Assembly (NCBI GenBank): GCA_036388295.1
Contig: DASVSC010000191.1
Coordinates: 1 to 19,345, forward strand
DNA: 19,345 nt
Direction: 5' to 3'
DNA from: RYN-431 sp036388295
Lineage (GTDB): Bacteria; Planctomycetota; Phycisphaerae; Tepidisphaerales; Tepidisphaeraceae
The position numbers and the translations under genes were made by a program. Positions 6,451 through 12,989 of the stretch are shown piece by piece (within the stretch, counting starts at the first letter, position 1; the number at the start of each line of letters is the position of its first letter). The notes beneath the pieces were generated by a model. The model had not been told where the DNA came from. It did not search any database and saw nothing but the letters and a program-made list of their open reading frames with translations.

Positions 6451-6542
6451 GTTGATAAGTTGATCGGTTGATGAGTTGATCAGTGGCAACTCACAAGCCT
6501 TCAAGCGGCCACCGATCAACTCATCAACAGTTCAACCGATAA
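6451..6542. repeat. Imperfect palindrome with 8-bp tandem units in the arms (GTTGATNN type)
   Basis: The left arm repeats GTTGAT every 8 bases four times from 6451 (separators AA, CG, GA, CA). The right arm, about 6508-6542, holds the complement (CGATCAAC, TCATCAAC, AGTTCAAC). The inner 21 bases (6467-6487 with 6508-6528) pair with one mismatch around a 20-base loop; pairing decays outward. It fills the gap between the ACP gene and the next gene. Its right arm stops about 2 bases before the ATG at 6545, leaving no room for a Shine-Dalgarno sequence. Confidence 0.85.
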
Positions 6543-6544
6543 CC

Positions 6545-7048
6545 ATGCGCTGGATCTGGATCGATAAGTTCATTGAGGTGACACCGCTCAAGACCGCGAC
6601 GGCGTTGAAGAACGTCACGCTGGCCGAAGAGCATTTGCACGATTTGTATCCGGACTTCCCGATCGTCCCGCATTCGCTGCTGGTCGAGGGGATGGCCCAG
6701 ACGTCCGGCCTGCTGGTCGGGCAGGCGCGCCAGTTCAAGGAAAAGGTCATCCTCGCCAAAGTCGGTAAGGCCGTGTTTCATCGCCTGATCAAGCCGGGCG
6801 ACACGATCCTTTTCATCGCCGTCGTCGACCAGCTCAGCGACGCCGGCGCCAGCATCTCCGGCCGCATCGAAGTGCGCAACCCCGACGGATCGGGCGTGAA
6901 CGATTTGGCCGCCGAGATCGAGTTGATGTTCAGCCACATCGACAACAATCTCAGCGGCATCAAGTTCCCGGAAGACAACTTCGTCTTCACGACCGCCTTC
7001 ACGGACCTGATCAACGACTACCGCGAAGACAACGTCGCGCGGATGTAA
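6545..7048 (+). CDS. FabZ-like hotdog protein lacking the catalytic His
   Basis: A 167-residue homologue of the dehydratase at 5567 (shared WIDKFIEV/LIDRIYEV start, KNVTLAEEHL/KSVTLAEEYL, then the active-site helix). At the catalytic position DHFP it reads DLYP, so His is replaced by Leu34, and the PG bend is PH (His43). Glu48 is kept. As read, it should not act as a conventional FabZ; it could be a non-catalytic partner subunit, use His43 differently, or bind acyl chains. The start ATG 6545 is chosen because MRWIWIDKF is the normal family N-terminus; an earlier in-frame start would run through the palindromic repeat. A short extra C-terminal segment (about 140-167) is present. It is followed by the ketosynthase pair. 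Confidence 0.87.
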   Translation: MRWIWIDKFIEVTPLKTATALKNVTLAEEHLHDLYPDFPIVPHSLLVEGMAQTSGLLVGQARQFKEKVILAKVGKAVFHRLIKPGDTILFIAVVDQLSDAGASISGRIEVRNPDGSGVNDLAAEIELMFSHIDNNLSGIKFPEDNFVFTTAFTDLINDYREDNVARM

Positions 7049-7051
7049 TCC

Positions 7052-7075
7052 GAGCGCCCTCGACAAGCGGCGCTC
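7052..7075 (+). other. Short intergenic hairpin before the ketosynthase-like gene
   Basis: GAGCGCC (7052-7058) pairs perfectly with GGCGCTC (7069-7075) around a 10-base loop. It is followed by two TCGAC-type words and an A-rich stretch before ATG 7098, with no Shine-Dalgarno. It has no U-run, so it is unlikely to be a terminator; it may adjust translation or RNA stability. Confidence 0.4.
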
Positions 7076-7097
7076 GACCTTCGACAATCGAATAAAC

Positions 7098-8393
7098 ATG
7101 AAACGCGTCGTCGTCACCGGCATTGGTATCGTCAGCCCGCTCGGCATCGGGGCGACGCACTTTTTCGACCGTCTGCTCGGCGGCGACGTCGGCATCCGCA
7201 CCATCACCCTGATGGACCCCAGCGGATTCGACTGCCACCTCGGCGGCGAAGTGCCGGCCTACAAGATCAATGACTTCGTCCCCAAGAGCTACCGCAAAGC
7301 CACGAAGGTGATGGCCCGCGATATCGAGCTGGCCGTTATCGCAGCGGACGAAGCGTTTAAGGACGCCGGCCTGAAATCGAAGGCCTACGCCGACCCGGCC
7401 GAAATCGACGGCCTGCGCTTCGGCTGCAACATCGGCGCGGGCCTGATCAGCGCCGACCTGAACGAACTGGGCTACGCCATGAATGCCGCCCGCGACGGCG
7501 ACAAGCTGGACCTGGCCAAGTGGGGCAGCGACGGGATGCAGCAGCTCACGCCGCTGTGGCTGCTGAAGTATTTGCCGAACATGCTGGCGTGCCACGTCAC
7601 GATCATTCACGGTCTGATGGGGCCTAGCAATACCATCACCTGCGACTCCGCCAGCAGCCATCTCGCCATCGGCGAGGCGTTCCGCACCATCCAGCGCGGC
7701 AAGGCCGACTACGCCATCTGCGGCGGGGCCGAATCGCGCCTGAACCCGATGGGCCAGATGCGCCAGCAACTGCTTCACCGCCTGAACACCACCGCCAACG
7801 ACGACCCGGCCCACGCCGTCCGCCCGTTCGATGACGCCGCCGCCGGCACTGTCATCGGCGAAGGGGGCGGCCTGCTGATTCTGGAGGAATACGAACACGC
7901 CAAGGCCCGTGGCGCGACCATCTACGCCGAAGTTGCCGGCTTCGCCGCCAGCCAGGACGTCTACAGCGTCATCGAAACCGACCCCAGTGGCTACAGCTAC
8001 GGCCGTGCCCTGCAGAACGCGATGAAAGACGCCGGCGTGTCGCCCGCGGACGTCGACGTGCTGATCCCCAACGGCACCGGCATCGCCAAGGCCGACGCGG
8101 CCGAACTCAAGGGCATTCATAGCGCGTTCGGCGCCCACGCGTCGACCGTCGCCTTCGCCCCGATCAAGGCCCAGATCGGCAATCTTGCCGCCGGGTGTGG
8201 CGTGGACGCCGCCGCCGCCGTGCTGAGCGTCAAGCACGGCAAGATTCCGCCGGCGCTGAACACGCCGACGTCGGCGCATGGCACAACGCTGAACGTCTCG
8301 CCGACGGCGCGCGACGCGTCGGTAAAAGTCGCCGTCAGCAGCGTCGCCAGCCTCGGCGGTCAGAACGCGGCGTTGGTCTTCCGATTGATCTAA
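7098..8393 (+). CDS. Ketosynthase homologue without catalytic triad (chain-length-factor-like)
   Basis: A 431-residue thiolase-fold protein with full FabF layout (N-terminal MKRVVVTGIGIVSPLG; GEGGGLLILEEYEHAKARG at 254-272; SLGGQN near 418-423). Aligned with E. coli FabF (Cys163, His303, Lys335, His340), the nucleophile position is Ser184 (ITCDSASSHLAIGEA), the first His is Asn325 (PNGTG) and the second is Asn362 (IGN), while Lys357 remains. The spacings between these positions agree with FabF to within one residue. It cannot be a normal condensing enzyme. Such catalytically dead KS homologues act as chain length factors (KS-beta) in type II polyketide systems, paired with an active KS; the active KS follows directly. 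The Cys182 two residues earlier is probably not equivalent. The ATG has no Shine-Dalgarno. Confidence 0.9.
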   Translation: MKRVVVTGIGIVSPLGIGATHFFDRLLGGDVGIRTITLMDPSGFDCHLGGEVPAYKINDFVPKSYRKATKVMARDIELAVIAADEAFKDAGLKSKAYADPAEIDGLRFGCNIGAGLISADLNELGYAMNAARDGDKLDLAKWGSDGMQQLTPLWLLKYLPNMLACHVTIIHGLMGPSNTITCDSASSHLAIGEAFRTIQRGKADYAICGGAESRLNPMGQMRQQLLHRLNTTANDDPAHAVRPFDDAAAGTVIGEGGGLLILEEYEHAKARGATIYAEVAGFAASQDVYSVIETDPSGYSYGRALQNAMKDAGVSPADVDVLIPNGTGIAKADAAELKGIHSAFGAHASTVAFAPIKAQIGNLAAGCGVDAAAAVLSVKHGKIPPALNTPTSAHGTTLNVSPTARDASVKVAVSSVASLGGQNAALVFRLI

Positions 8394-8426
8394 TCCCGTA
8401 ACGCCGTGACGTCGGCCGGAGTTGAT

Positions 8427-9716
8427 ATGAAGCGAGTGGTGATTACCGGAATCGGCTGGATCACGCCGATGGGCAACGACGTCGACACGGTTTGGAAACG
8501 CCTGCTCGCGGGCGAAAGCGGCATCGCGGGCACCACACTGTTCGACGCCAGGACGTTCCCGACGCGCATCGGCTCGGAAGTGAAGCAGTTCGAGCTGCCG
8601 GCCGCGATCAAGAACGTGGAGCAGCACAAGCACGCCGGCCGCAGCACGCAGTTCGCCCTCGCCGCCGCCAGCCAGGCGTGGGACGTGGCGAAGCTCGGCG
8701 AAGCCGACTTGGACCTCGATCGCGTCGGCATTTATTTCGCCGGCGGCGAAGGGTCGCTGGATTTGGAAGCCTTCACCACGTCCGCGCTCCTGAGCTGGTC
8801 GACGGAGAAGAACGCGATCGACACGGTCGCCTGGGCCAAGGCCGCTTCGGAGCGGATGCAGGTGGAGCGAGAAATCGAGCAGGAACCGAACGCCGCTCTG
8901 GCCCATCTGGCCATGCTGACCGGCGCGCGCGGCCCGGCATTGAATTGCCTGACCGCTTGCGCCGCCGGGACGCAGGCGATCGGCGAGGCGACGGAAATCC
9001 TCCGCCGCGGCGACACCGACGTGATGATCACCGGCGGGGCGCACTCGATGATCCATCCTTTCGGCGTCACCGGCTTCAACCGCCTGACGGCCCTGTCCAC
9101 CGCGAACGAAAACCCGCCCGCCGCCAGTCGGCCGTTCGACAACAACCGCGGCGGCTTCGTCCTCGGCGAAGGGGCCGGCGTCGTCATTCTCGAAACACTC
9201 GACCACGCCCAAGCCCGCGGCGCGACGATTCTGGCGGAAGTGGCCGGCTACGGCAGCACCGCCGACGCGTTCCGCATCACCGACCAACACCCGGACGGCC
9301 TCGGCGCGGTCGTCGCCATGAAAGAGGCGCTCAAAGACGCCGGCCTGCAGCCGACGGACGTCGACTACGTCAACGCCCACGGCACCGGCACCCGCGAAAA
9401 CGACGGCAACGAAACGAGCGCCCTCAAGCAGGTCTTCGGCGACTACGCCCGCAAGCTGCCGATCAGCAGCGTCAAGAGCATGATGGGCCACCTGATCGCC
9501 GCCGCCGGCGCGATGGAGACGATCTGCTGCGTGTTGGCCCTGCGTGATCAGGTCCTGCCGCCGACGATGAACCTGAGTAATCCCGACCCGGATTGCGATC
9601 TCGATTACATTCCGAACCAGGCTCGCGCGGCAAAGGTCGACGTGGTGATGAGCAACAAGTACGGCTTCGGCGGACAAAACGACACGATCATCGTGAAACG
9701 CTACACCGCCAGCTAG
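8427..9716 (+). CDS. Beta-ketoacyl-ACP synthase, FabF type (active)
   Basis: A 429-residue condensing enzyme with all FabF catalytic residues in place: Cys178 in LTACAAGTQAIGEA, His318 in NAHGTGT, Lys350 and His355 in KSMMGH, plus the GFGGQN loop (413-418). It elongates an acyl chain with malonyl-ACP. The ATG at 8427 is supported by CCGGAG 7 bases upstream and gives the normal MKRVVITG start. It follows the inactive homologue by 33 bases, and the equal lengths (429 and 431) are consistent with a KS-CLF heterodimer. It is the last gene of the codirectional run beginning at 4047. Confidence 0.93.
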   Translation: MKRVVITGIGWITPMGNDVDTVWKRLLAGESGIAGTTLFDARTFPTRIGSEVKQFELPAAIKNVEQHKHAGRSTQFALAAASQAWDVAKLGEADLDLDRVGIYFAGGEGSLDLEAFTTSALLSWSTEKNAIDTVAWAKAASERMQVEREIEQEPNAALAHLAMLTGARGPALNCLTACAAGTQAIGEATEILRRGDTDVMITGGAHSMIHPFGVTGFNRLTALSTANENPPAASRPFDNNRGGFVLGEGAGVVILETLDHAQARGATILAEVAGYGSTADAFRITDQHPDGLGAVVAMKEALKDAGLQPTDVDYVNAHGTGTRENDGNETSALKQVFGDYARKLPISSVKSMMGHLIAAAGAMETICCVLALRDQVLPPTMNLSNPDPDCDLDYIPNQARAAKVDVVMSNKYGFGGQNDTIIVKRYTAS

Positions 9717-9748
9717 AGCGAGTCCGATTGCCTATAACGGTCCGAATA

Positions 9749-9777
9749 TTCCCTCTCCCGCTATGGCCGGGAGGGAA
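9749..9777. other. Intergenic hairpin after the ketosynthase operon
   Basis: TTCCCTCTCCCG (9749-9760) pairs with CGGGAGGGAA (9768-9777) with a 2-base bulge and a 7-base loop. It lies 33 bases after the operon's last stop. No U-run follows, so it may be an mRNA end-stabilising hairpin or a dispersed repeat rather than an intrinsic terminator. Confidence 0.45.
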
Positions 9778-9839
9778 ACCGAGGCGTCACCGCGACTCGG
9801 CTTCCTTCACGCACATCGTTCGTTGATCGACTACGGCAA

Positions 9840-9873
9840 CAAAAACCCCGCCACGGTCGCTTCCGTGACGGGG
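9840..9873 (-). terminator. Rho-independent terminator for the gene at 9904-10488
   Basis: CCCCGCCACGG (9846-9856) pairs with CCGTGACGGGG (9863-9873) with one mismatch and a 6-base loop. On the minus strand the stem is followed by TTTTTG. It lies just downstream of the leftward gene and may also stop transcription from the converging ketosynthase operon. Confidence 0.8.
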
Positions 9874-9903
9874 TCGGAGATACGTCTTGCGTGAGTGAAA
9901 GGC

Positions 9904-10488
9904 TTATTCGATTGCGTCGTCCGACGCGTCGCGGCCGTCGGCTTCGGCGCTGCTGATTTCGCCGCGGAACGAATCGTCGACATTGTCCTCGTCCGCATGA
10001 GAGACTTCGTCCGCTCCAGTATTGGTCGTGCGGATGTCGGCGGCGGTGACGACGTTCACCTGCGGGTGCGGCCCGCCGATCGCGCCGACGAACGACTGAT
10101 TCTCGCCCTGCGCCGGCCCGCCGCTGGCGGCGTTGCGGCTGGAGCCGTCGCTTTCGCTGGCGTCATGCCGGGCTTGCTTGTCGATGTTCGTCGACATGCC
10201 GGACCCGCCGAGGCCGACGAAGTCGGTGTCAATGTCGCCCGCGCTGGCCGAGCCCGGCCCACTGTCACGTCCGCCGGCGCCGCTCTGACGGTTGCCGTCG
10301 TGTTCGTACGAGTTCGGCTGAGCGTGGCCGGGGTCAGCCGCCTTTGTGTTCTCCGAGGTATACGCCCGGCCGACGACGTCGTTTTCGTGCACGCCGAAAT
10401 CACCGCGCCCGCTCAGGGCAGCGGCGTCGGCCGGGTTGGAACCGGGTTTCAGGTCGGCGATCGAGGTCTTTGTGGTGCGGTCTGCCAT
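9904..10488 (-). CDS. Low-complexity, probably disordered acidic protein
   Basis: A 194-residue protein dominated by Gly, Ser, Asp, Ala and Asn, with almost no hydrophobic clusters and no Cys. It begins MADRTTKTSIADLKPGSNPA and ends in an acidic tail (DNVDDSFRGEISSAEADGR). There is no signal peptide or membrane segment. The start ATG 10488 is firmly set by CAGGAG 5 bases upstream, and it has its own terminator, so it is very likely a real gene. I do not recognise a characterised family. The composition recalls hydrophilin-like or stress-related disordered proteins, but this is only an analogy. Confidence 0.82.
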   Translation of the reverse strand: MADRTTKTSIADLKPGSNPADAAALSGRGDFGVHENDVVGRAYTSENTKAADPGHAQPNSYEHDGNRQSGAGGRDSGPGSASAGDIDTDFVGLGGSGMSTNIDKQARHDASESDGSSRNAASGGPAQGENQSFVGAIGGPHPQVNVVTAADIRTTNTGADEVSHADEDNVDDSFRGEISSAEADGRDASDDAIE

Positions 10489-10604
10489 AGGTACTCCTGA
10501 AAGAACCGTAGGAGCCGACATCACGGCGGGGCGTTAAATAAACATCATGTTCTACGGCCGGTGAGAGGCTGGCGACTCGCAGCTAGCGGGAAAGGAGCAG
10601 AGCG

Positions 10605-10697
10605 TGAACCGCCAAGACGCCAAGAACGCCAAGAAGACAAAACCAGAATGGCTTTTCTTCTTGGCGTTCTTGGCGTTCTTGGCGTCTTGGCGGTTCA
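10605..10697. repeat. Palindrome with 8/9-bp tandem units in the arms (CGCCAAGA type)
   Basis: The left arm (10605-10642) starts TGAACCGCCAAGACGCCAAG and holds three CGCCAAGA units. The right arm (10653-10697) is the complement with four units, so the arms differ by one 9-base repeat. The loop is 10 bases, and an RNA copy would form a very stable hairpin. It lies between the 3' end of the leftward Gfo/Idh/MocA gene and the start of the leftward gene at 10488, where it could also act as a transcript end. Confidence 0.88.
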
Positions 10698-10715
10698 ACT
10701 AATCGCCCGCCACCT

Positions 10716-11834
10716 CTACTTGATGATAACTTCCTTGCCGCCGGCTTCCGCCGAGCGGTAGACGCCGTCGAGGATCTTCTGCACGGCCAAACCTGCTTCA
10801 CCCGGGGCGGTCAGGGGCGTGCCGTTCAGGCAGGCGTCGACCCAGTTGCGCAGCTTGACCTTGAACATGATCGGGAAGTCTTTGGTGTTACCGACGTAGG
10901 CCGGCGTGCTGTTGATCATAGAGCCGGCCTCGTCGCGGAAGACGGCGGGCGGGTCCCAGTTGCAGCCGCCCTTGGTGCCGGTGAGGTTGAAGTTCCAGAC
11001 GTCTTTTTCGATGTGGCCGGCGAACATCGACTCGATGTGCAGGACCGCGCCGTTTTCGAACCGGATGTGTCCGACGGCCAAATCTTCGACCGTGTAGGTC
11101 TTGTAGTCCCAGTCGGGCCATTGGCTGACGGTGGTGTTCGGGCGGTTACCCAGGTGCGTCCAGGTGTTGCCGGTCGCGGCCACCGGGCGGGGGCTGCCCA
11201 TCACGTAGTGCGCCATTTCAATGACATGCACGCCGATGTCGATCATTGGCCCGCCGCCCTGAAGCTTTTTCTGGCCGAACACGCCCCAATTGGGAATGCC
11301 GCGGCGACGCAGCGCTTTGCAGTCGACGAACATGATGTCGCCGAACTGGCCGGCGTCGGCGGCGCGCTTGATGAACTGCGTGTTGCTGTGGTAGCGGTAC
11401 TGAAAACCGACGGCCAGCTTCACGTTCTTTTTGGCGGCCGTGTCGATCATCTTCTGACACTCGGCCGGGTTCATCGCCATCGGCTTTTCGACGATCACGT
11501 GGCAGCCGGCGGCCGCGGCGTCGATGGCGGGCTGGCTGTGCACGCCGTTAGGCGTACAGATGTCGACGGCGTCGGGCTGAACTTCCTTCAGCATCTTCTT
11601 CCAGTCGGTGTAGACCTTCTCGACGCCCCATTTCTCCTGCATCGTTTTCAGGCGCGCGGGGACGGTGTCCACGCCGGCGACGATTTCGACGTCAGGAAAA
11701 TCTTTGAATGCGCCGAGGTGCATCTGCGAGATGCCGCCGCAGCCGATGATTGCGACGCGCAATTTCTTGCCGCTGAAGCCCGGCTTGCCGTCGTCCATAG
11801 CGAGTGAGTCGGTGGAAACGCTTTTGTCTGCCAT
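10716..11834 (-). CDS. Gfo/Idh/MocA-family NAD(P)-dependent oxidoreductase
   Basis: A 372-residue protein with an N-terminal Rossmann domain: LRVAIIGCGGISQMHL (25-40) binds the dinucleotide, CTPNGVHS (93-100) and the family hallmark EKPMAM (116-121) follow. The C-terminal domain has GGGPMIDIGVHVIEM, with Asp199 and His203 at the usual substrate-site positions. Members oxidise or reduce sugars, inositols and related compounds; the substrate cannot be read from sequence. No Tat or Sec signal is evident, so it is likely cytoplasmic. The ATG at 11834 is taken as start, but the best ribosome-binding site is 31 bases upstream (see the leader feature). It diverges from the Rieske gene. Confidence 0.9.
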   Translation of the reverse strand: MADKSVSTDSLAMDDGKPGFSGKKLRVAIIGCGGISQMHLGAFKDFPDVEIVAGVDTVPARLKTMQEKWGVEKVYTDWKKMLKEVQPDAVDICTPNGVHSQPAIDAAAAGCHVIVEKPMAMNPAECQKMIDTAAKKNVKLAVGFQYRYHSNTQFIKRAADAGQFGDIMFVDCKALRRRGIPNWGVFGQKKLQGGGPMIDIGVHVIEMAHYVMGSPRPVAATGNTWTHLGNRPNTTVSQWPDWDYKTYTVEDLAVGHIRFENGAVLHIESMFAGHIEKDVWNFNLTGTKGGCNWDPPAVFRDEAGSMINSTPAYVGNTKDFPIMFKVKLRNWVDACLNGTPLTAPGEAGLAVQKILDGVYRSAEAGGKEVIIK

Positions 11835-11846
11835 GAGATATGTAAT

Positions 11847-11873
11847 GAACCGCGGGAGAGCGGTTCCTCCTTT
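11847..11873 (-). promoter_or_regulatory. Remote Shine-Dalgarno plus hairpin in the oxidoreductase leader
   Basis: On the minus strand AAAGGAGG (11873-11866) is followed directly by a perfect 7-bp hairpin (GAACCGC, 11866-11860, with GCGGTTC, 11853-11847; 6-base loop), then 12 bases and ATG 11834. If the hairpin folds, it brings a near-consensus Shine-Dalgarno to a workable distance from the ATG; unfolded, the 31-base gap is too long. Confidence 0.5.
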
Positions 11874-11937
11874 GGGGCCGAATTGTTGCGGGTTTTTCGG
11901 CCAATGCAACGGCCGGTGCAACGATTATCATGCCGTC

Positions 11938-12261
11938 ATGCCGTGGACGACCCTTTGTGAGGTGAGCGAATTGACTGAAGGCGAGGCGCGCCCGGTGGAG
12001 ATCGACGGCTACCGCCTAGCTGTGTTCCTGCACGAAGGCCGCCCGTTCGTGCTCGGCGACGCCTGCCCCCACGCCGGCGCCAGCATGAGCGGCGGCTGGA
12101 TCGAAGCCGGCTGCGCCGTCTGCCCGCGCCATTTGTGGCGATTCAACCTCGCCGACGGCAAATTGCACGGCAGCGGCGCCGACGGTCTAGATACGTATGT
12201 CACCCGAATTGTCGAACACCAAGGCCGTGCTTTACTGCAGGCAGACTTGAGGATGCCGTGA
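11938..12261 (+). CDS. Small Rieske [2Fe-2S] ferredoxin-like protein
   Basis: A 107-residue protein with both Rieske cluster-binding motifs: CPHAG (Cys43, His45) and CPRHLW (Cys62, His65), 16 residues apart between the boxes as in NirD-like and dioxygenase-type ferredoxins. There is no signal peptide or membrane anchor, so it is probably a soluble cytoplasmic electron carrier. The ATG at 11938 gives the usual length; no strong Shine-Dalgarno precedes it. Its stop overlaps the GTG of the next gene (GTGA at 12258-12261), showing translational coupling. Its redox partner is not visible; the divergent oxidoreductase is only a neighbour. Confidence 0.92.
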   Translation: MPWTTLCEVSELTEGEARPVEIDGYRLAVFLHEGRPFVLGDACPHAGASMSGGWIEAGCAVCPRHLWRFNLADGKLHGSGADGLDTYVTRIVEHQGRALLQADLRMP

Positions 12262-12944
12262 GCGAATCCGTTCAGACCGAACCGCTGCCCGTGCTGCCGA
12301 TCGAGTACGAGCCGCCGCAGCGCACGGTCCGGCCGATGTCACGGGCGGCGGCCCTGTGGGTGCTGGGGCTGGCGTTCGTGCCAACGGTGATTGGCGTCGG
12401 AATTCTGATTCTTTACGGTTTAACTGCCCTTGAACCACTGCCGATGGCCGGCATTTTCTGGCTCGGTATCGGTGGGCTGATGACCTTCGTGATCGGCGTC
12501 ATCAGTGTCGTCAATCTCGTGCGATCCGTCGCCCGGCGACCTAAAGAGCCGGTCATTGTTTGGCGTTACGTCATTGCGACCGTCGCGTGTGGGCTGGCGG
12601 TGGCGGCGGCGTACGGGTGTCTTCACTTGGGCGCGAAGTGGGTGGAAATGCCCCGCTTCCAGGTCACTGTCCGCAACGACACCCCGACGCCGATCGACCG
12701 CGTTGTCGTCCACTTCACCGGGGGCGACATGGACGCCGGGCCGGTCGGGCCGGGGGCGACGGTCAACGCGGGCATCAAATGGGTTCAACAGCGCGGGCCG
12801 GTGGACATCACGACCACAATCAATGGTAAAAGTCGTCGGATGACGGACCGTCTGTATGATGCTTGGGGCCCGCCCGGCGGGTCGCCGGTGATGCCTTTCG
12901 ACATCATTGTCGAACCGTCCGAGCTGCCCAAGGTGACGCCGTAG
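12258..12944 (+). CDS. Membrane protein of unknown function coupled to the Rieske gene
   Basis: A 228-residue protein with a Pro-rich N-terminus, three hydrophobic segments (about 31-56, 60-86 and 99-125) and a soluble C-terminal beta-rich part (about 130-228; VTVRNDTPTPIDRVVVHFTGG). The GTG at 12258 overlaps the Rieske stop codon and has GAGG 6 bases upstream; starting further upstream would only add residues read from the Rieske frame. No known motif was found. The C-terminal part may lie outside the cytoplasm. Confidence 0.78.
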   Translation: MSESVQTEPLPVLPIEYEPPQRTVRPMSRAAALWVLGLAFVPTVIGVGILILYGLTALEPLPMAGIFWLGIGGLMTFVIGVISVVNLVRSVARRPKEPVIVWRYVIATVACGLAVAAAYGCLHLGAKWVEMPRFQVTVRNDTPTPIDRVVVHFTGGDMDAGPVGPGATVNAGIKWVQQRGPVDITTTINGKSRRMTDRLYDAWGPPGGSPVMPFDIIVEPSELPKVTP

Positions 12945-12989
12945 CGCCGGGCGAATGAATCCGGGCGCGTCGGCCGATACATTACGAAC

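Noticed and set aside
7098..8393. Pseudogene call for the ketosynthase-like gene with replaced catalytic residues
   Set aside because: The frame is intact over full family length, structural motifs and Lys357 are kept, and an active partner follows. Loss of all three residues together fits a CLF-like role better than decay.
7011..9677. A very long open frame (888 codons) on the minus strand opposite the ketosynthase genes
   Set aside because: It lies exactly antisense to two strongly supported ketosynthase genes, and its translation is Arg/Ala/Gly/Val/Asp-rich with no domain. It reflects high GC at third codon positions of the real genes.
10605..10697. Simple intrinsic terminator of the Gfo/Idh/MocA gene
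   Set aside because: The hairpin is far longer than a terminator and is built from tandem units. On the minus strand the stem is followed by CACGCTCTGC, not a U-run. It may still block transcription.
11938..12261. Rieske subunit of the neighbouring oxidoreductase
   Set aside because: The oxidoreductase is transcribed in the opposite direction and belongs to an NAD(P)-dependent family that does not use a ferredoxin.
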